Of a stretch of DNA of 7,968 bases, positions 4,865-7,968 are shown piece after piece. Each line of letters starts with the position of its first letter. The first letter of the stretch is position 1. Source of the stretch: Syntrophomonadaceae bacterium (GTDB lineage: Bacteria; Bacillota; Dethiobacteria; DTU022; UBA8154); assembly GCA_003561325.1 (NCBI GenBank), contig PWWY01000185.1, forward strand, positions 1 to 7,968. Reading direction: 5' to 3'. Both the position numbers and the translations under genes were made by a program. The notes below the pieces were generated by a model, which was not told the DNA's origin, did no database searches, and saw only the letters and a list, made by a program, of their open reading frames with translations.

Positions 4865-5084
4865 CTGACAGGCGATGCCTAATCCATCGAGCCGGGTCTT
4901 CCCCGCCGTTATGGCTGCTGCCAAACCAGGGTGAATACAGCCCCCACTGCTCCGGACAGAAGGGATCAATCCACTCCCGGCATATTAAAACAAGCATCAT
5001 CATGCGATTCAGAATTCTGCGGGAGGATCAAGTAACAGAGGTCATGTTGCGTTTACCCCCAGCGGGTGTGGGCCGGGATCTGCT

Positions 5085-5117
5085 TTAAGCCTATGCCGGG
5101 CAGGCCTGTCCGCTTAA
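5085..5117. promoter_or_regulatory. Nested inverted repeat upstream of the LuxR regulator
   Basis: A 16-bp near-palindrome CGGGCAGGCCTGTCCG (5097-5112, one G/T mismatch pair) is framed by TTAAGC (5085-5090) and GCTTAA (5112-5117). It ends 42 bp before the start codon of the LuxR-type gene, a position suited to an operator or activator site. No T-run follows, so it is not a terminator. The binding protein is unknown; self-binding by the LuxR protein is possible. Confidence 0.4.
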
Positions 5118-5159
5118 GTGGTGAGTTGCTTATGTGTTATATAACTGAAAGGAATCCAT

Positions 5160-7943
5160 ATGCGTATCCATCATGCCAGTCCCTTGCTGAAAACGAAGAT
5201 CACGGCGCCCCCGTTGCGCCAGAAGGTAGTTTTCCGCGGCCGACTCCTGCAGTTGCTCGAAAACGGGCTGCGGGGGGCTGAGGGCACTTCTTTCAGCCGC
5301 CGCCTGACCCTGGTATCCGCCCCGGCAGGGTTCGGCAAGACCCCCCTGGTGGAGACATGGATCGCCGGCAGCCGGCGGGCCGCCTGGCTTTCCCTCGATG
5401 AGGCCGACAATGACCCCCTGCGTTTCTGGCCGTACTTTTTTTGCGCCCTGCAGCAGGTGGAAAGCGGGCTCGGCCGGTCTGCCCTGGCCATCCTGCGCTC
5501 CTCCTCGCTGCTCCAGGAAAGCGATACACCCTCCGGACTGCCGCAGGAGGAAGCGCTCACCGTGCTGCTCAACGAGCTGCTGGAAGTACAAGAACCCCTC
5601 ATCCTGGTCCTGGATGACTATCACCACGTGCGGGATGAACAGGTTCACCGCGGCTTAACCTTCCTGGTGGAAAACATGCCCCCAACCTTTCACCTGGTGC
5701 TCACCAGCCGCACTGATCCCCCGGTTCCCCTGCCCCGCTGGAGAAGCAAGGGTTGGATGTTGGAACTGCGCCAGGCGGAACTGCGCTTCAACCCCCAGGA
5801 AACAGCCCGGTTTATGGAAACGGCAGCGGGCAGCGCCCTGGACGATGCGGAAATCAGCATGCTCAGCGCGCGCACCGAGGGCTGGGCCGCGGGACTACAG
5901 GTGGCGTCGATTTCCCTGGTTGGAAAGTCAGGCAAAGAAAAACAAACGTTTCTGCGCACCTTCAGCGAAAGCAAACGCTTTCTGCTGGACTACCTTACCA
6001 CGGAAATCCTGGACCGGCTAGAGCCCCACCTGCGTGATTTTCTGCTCCAGACGTCCATCCTGACCTACCTCACTCCCTCCATCTGCAGTGAACTGACAGG
6101 ACGGACCGATGCCGAAACGATCCTGGAGGAACTGGAATCGAAGAACCTGTTCATTGTTCCCCTGGAACGTGAGGGCCGCTGGTACCGCTATCACACCCTC
6201 TTTGCCGAACTGCTCAGGGTTCAGCTGGCAAAAACCCGGGGCAAGGAGACGGTCGCCGGCCTGCACCGCAAGGCCGGACGCTGGTTCGAAGCCAACGGCC
6301 ATTCATACCTGGCAATCGAGCACACCTTGAACGCCGGGAGCGATGACCAGGCAGCGGCGATGCTGGAGAAATATGCGACTGAGCTCTTCAACAGCGGCGA
6401 GCAAAAAGCACTGCTGCGCTGGATGCAGGAAATCCCCAGGGCGTGCCTGGTGCGATATCCCCGGCTGCTCATGTTTGAAAGCATGCTGCTCTACCTCGCA
6501 GGGAAATCGAGGGAGGCTGAAGCCGTGCTGGAAAAAGCGGGGGCTTCCCTGCAGGAGGGAAAGAAACCGGCATGGAGCTCCCAGGCGGACCACGAGGAAC
6601 TCGAGGGGATTTATTACGCCGTGAAAGCTTTTTTGCAGCTTTTTTCGGGGAATGTGGCTGCCATGGAGGAAAACTCACGCCTCGCCCTGCAGCTGCTTCC
6701 CGAAATGAGCCCGCCTTGGCGCAGCAACCTTTCCATCCTGGCCGGTGATATCGCCGCCATCAGCGGAAAATTGTCGGCAGCGGTCGAAGCCTATACGCAG
6801 GCACTGGCCGATTGTCGCCGGGCTGAAGACCATTTCTTCACCCTGATGGCGGGCTTCAAATTGACCCGGGTCCTCTTTTACCAGGGCCGGCTGACAGATA
6901 CCGACCGCCTTTGCCTGGAGCTGCTGGAGGGAGCAGCCGGGACCGGCTTTGCCCACACGGCCCGGGCGGGGTGTCTGAGGATTATGCGCGGCATGGTTGC
7001 CTGTGAAAGAAACCGGCTGGATCAGGCCCTGGAGTTCGTGCAGAAAGGGCTTGCCTTGATCGAGAAGGAACACCTGATGCTCCTGGCCGGCTGGGCCTAC
7101 GCCTGCCTGGCCAGGGTGCAGTTTGCCCGCGACCGGCTGGAAGACGCTGCCGTCGCCGTGCGGCAGGCTGAAAGCAGCGGACGGGCAGGGGAGCTACCGT
7201 ACATCGAGAACCTGGCGACCGCCTGGAAAGCCCGCCTCTGGACCCGGCAGGGGAGGCGGGATCCCCAATACCTGGATGAGGCATACCATCTCCTGCTGGG
7301 CAGGGGGCTTTTCAAGGAGCATGATGTAGACGACGAGCCGGAGTTTTTCAGGCTGGACGAGTACCTGGCCCTGGCCCGCGTCTTGATTGCCCGTGGTGAA
7401 GGCAGCCAGGCGGAACGCTTCCTGCCAAAACTGCAGCGAATCGCAGCAGCTGAAAACAGCATCCTTCTCTTGACCGAGGTGCTGCTCTTAAGAGCGCTGG
7501 CGCAGCAGGATGTGCAGGAGGGAGAGGGAGAACGGGCCATGATCAAAGAAACCCTGCAGGCAGCGGGACCGCGTTTCCAGGCGGAAGGGTTCGTGAGGGT
7601 CTTTGTCGATGAAGGCCCCCCGGCAGCGCACCTGCTGGAACGGGCGAGGCAGGCCGGGATATTCCCGGCGTTGACGGGGCAGCTATTGGCGGCTTTTCCT
7701 GCGGGGGATGAACCGGATCGAGGCGATCTTGCCGCTCGCGGTGCCCTGGCAGAACCCTTGAGCGAGCGGGAGCGGGAAATCTTGCAGCTCCTTCACGACG
7801 GGTTAAGCAACCCGGAGATCGCTGCGCAGCTTTACCTCTCGTTGAATACGGTCAAATGGCACCTCAAGAACATCTACGGCAAACTGGACGTGGACAGCCG
7901 CACGGCCGCCGCCGCCCGGGCCCGCTCCCTGGGGCTGGTTTAA
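5160..7943 (+). CDS. MalT-like LuxR family ATP-dependent transcriptional regulator
   Basis: A 927-residue STAND-type regulator. Order of parts: N-terminal lead 'SPLLKTKITAPP' (7-18), typical of MalT-like proteins; Walker A APAGFGKT (54-61); Walker B LILVLDD (147-153); the arginine motif LTSRTDP (181-187); winged-helix region with ARTEGWAAGLQ and SKRFLLDYLTTEIL; a long alpha-helical TPR-like sensor region (about 370-850); and a C-terminal LuxR helix-turn-helix (865-927) with LSEREREILQLL, LSNPEIAAQLYLSLNTVKWHLKN and the GLV end. Such proteins bind ATP plus an inducer, oligomerise and activate target promoters. AAAGGA lies 6 nt before the ATG. One oddity: Walker A is followed by Pro62 where MalT relatives usually have Thr (GKTT). 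Inducer and targets are unknown; target genes may lie beyond the right edge. Confidence 0.94.
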   Translation: MRIHHASPLLKTKITAPPLRQKVVFRGRLLQLLENGLRGAEGTSFSRRLTLVSAPAGFGKTPLVETWIAGSRRAAWLSLDEADNDPLRFWPYFFCALQQVESGLGRSALAILRSSSLLQESDTPSGLPQEEALTVLLNELLEVQEPLILVLDDYHHVRDEQVHRGLTFLVENMPPTFHLVLTSRTDPPVPLPRWRSKGWMLELRQAELRFNPQETARFMETAAGSALDDAEISMLSARTEGWAAGLQVASISLVGKSGKEKQTFLRTFSESKRFLLDYLTTEILDRLEPHLRDFLLQTSILTYLTPSICSELTGRTDAETILEELESKNLFIVPLEREGRWYRYHTLFAELLRVQLAKTRGKETVAGLHRKAGRWFEANGHSYLAIEHTLNAGSDDQAAAMLEKYATELFNSGEQKALLRWMQEIPRACLVRYPRLLMFESMLLYLAGKSREAEAVLEKAGASLQEGKKPAWSSQADHEELEGIYYAVKAFLQLFSGNVAAMEENSRLALQLLPEMSPPWRSNLSILAGDIAAISGKLSAAVEAYTQALADCRRAEDHFFTLMAGFKLTRVLFYQGRLTDTDRLCLELLEGAAGTGFAHTARAGCLRIMRGMVACERNRLDQALEFVQKGLALIEKEHLMLLAGWAYACLARVQFARDRLEDAAVAVRQAESSGRAGELPYIENLATAWKARLWTRQGRRDPQYLDEAYHLLLGRGLFKEHDVDDEPEFFRLDEYLALARVLIARGEGSQAERFLPKLQRIAAAENSILLLTEVLLLRALAQQDVQEGEGERAMIKETLQAAGPRFQAEGFVRVFVDEGPPAAHLLERARQAGIFPALTGQLLAAFPAGDEPDRGDLAARGALAEPLSEREREILQLLHDGLSNPEIAAQLYLSLNTVKWHLKNIYGKLDVDSRTAAAARARSLGLV

Positions 7944-7968
7944 CCATAGCGGATGGATACCGGTTCCA

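Larger units (their letters stand above)
4743..5159. other. 417-bp intergenic region without a supported gene
   Basis: No open frame here has an RBS together with recognisable protein sequence. The region holds a weak terminator-like element near 4836-4864, a small hairpin near 4871-4891, and an inverted-repeat structure at 5085-5117 close to the next gene. A stretch near 4930-4955 (GGGTGAATACAGCCCCCACTG) faintly recalls the core of a cobalamin riboswitch, but the flanking helices were not found. The long gap before a large regulator suggests room for its promoter and control sites. Confidence 0.5.

Noticed and set aside
4925..4960. Cobalamin riboswitch core
   Set aside because: GGGTGAATACAGCCCCCACTG resembles part of the conserved core, and a corrinoid link would be attractive near hgcA. 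However, the other conserved boxes and helices could not be found and the next gene is a LuxR regulator. A covariance search would settle it.
4311..5003. 230-codon minus-strand frame overlapping the nitroreductase gene
   Set aside because: It lies opposite a clearly real nitroreductase, lacks a convincing start, and shows no family motif; it is a by-product of GC-rich coding sequence.
4768..5088. 106-codon open frame between the nitroreductase and LuxR genes
   Set aside because: It has no good RBS, its composition (many Arg, Ser, Pro, Gly) is that of non-coding GC-rich DNA, and it shows no domain or motif.

Overview
The window looks like a chromosomal segment of an anaerobic, low-G+C-type Gram-positive bacterium (Firmicutes, probably a clostridial or Peptococcaceae-like lineage). 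This is inferred from strong AGGAGG-type ribosome binding sites, a YtrA-type GntR regulator, a PadR/DUF2812 pair and a clostridial-style hgcAB locus. The left 0.8 kb is visibly AT-rich; the hgc genes and everything to their right are GC-rich.

Layout. (1) 1-640, minus strand: a GntR/YtrA regulator whose promoter is covered by a 46-bp perfect inverted repeat. It overlaps by ATGA the first 25 codons of an ABC-transporter ATPase that then stops, so the transporter partner is a remnant. (2) 720-1710, plus strand: a PadR regulator translationally overlapped with a DUF2812 membrane protein, preceded by a consensus promoter framed by inverted and tandem repeats. (3) 1990-2361: a small unknown membrane protein. 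(4) 2470-3921: hgcA and hgcB, the corrinoid protein and ferredoxin that together methylate mercury. (5) 4095-4742: a nitroreductase-family flavoprotein. (6) 5160-7943: a large MalT/LuxR-type ATP-dependent regulator.

The most important observation is in hgcB. The gene is interrupted by an in-frame TGA at codon 72, after both [4Fe-4S] motifs. Reading continues in the same frame for 28 more codons, through a tail that looks like the normal HgcB C-terminus, and ends in the family's vicinal Cys-Cys at codon 100. The TGA falls where I recall the family having an invariant cysteine needed for mercury methylation (GVG-Cys-A). A hairpin with a 6-bp upper stem and a UGGAC loop begins its loop 29 nt after the TGA, within the bacterial SECIS spacing rule as I recall it. 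HgcB here may therefore be a selenoprotein, with selenocysteine replacing the key cysteine. A nonsense mutation or sequencing error is the main alternative. No selenocysteine machinery is visible in the window.

How the genes work together: HgcA (corrinoid methyl carrier in the membrane) and HgcB (electron donor and probable Hg(II) handler) form one transcription unit, with 12 nt between the hgcA stop and the hgcB start. The GntR-ABC remnant and PadR-DUF2812 pairs look like independent envelope-stress or transport regulatory modules. The nitroreductase and the LuxR regulator have no evident link to hgcAB beyond proximity.
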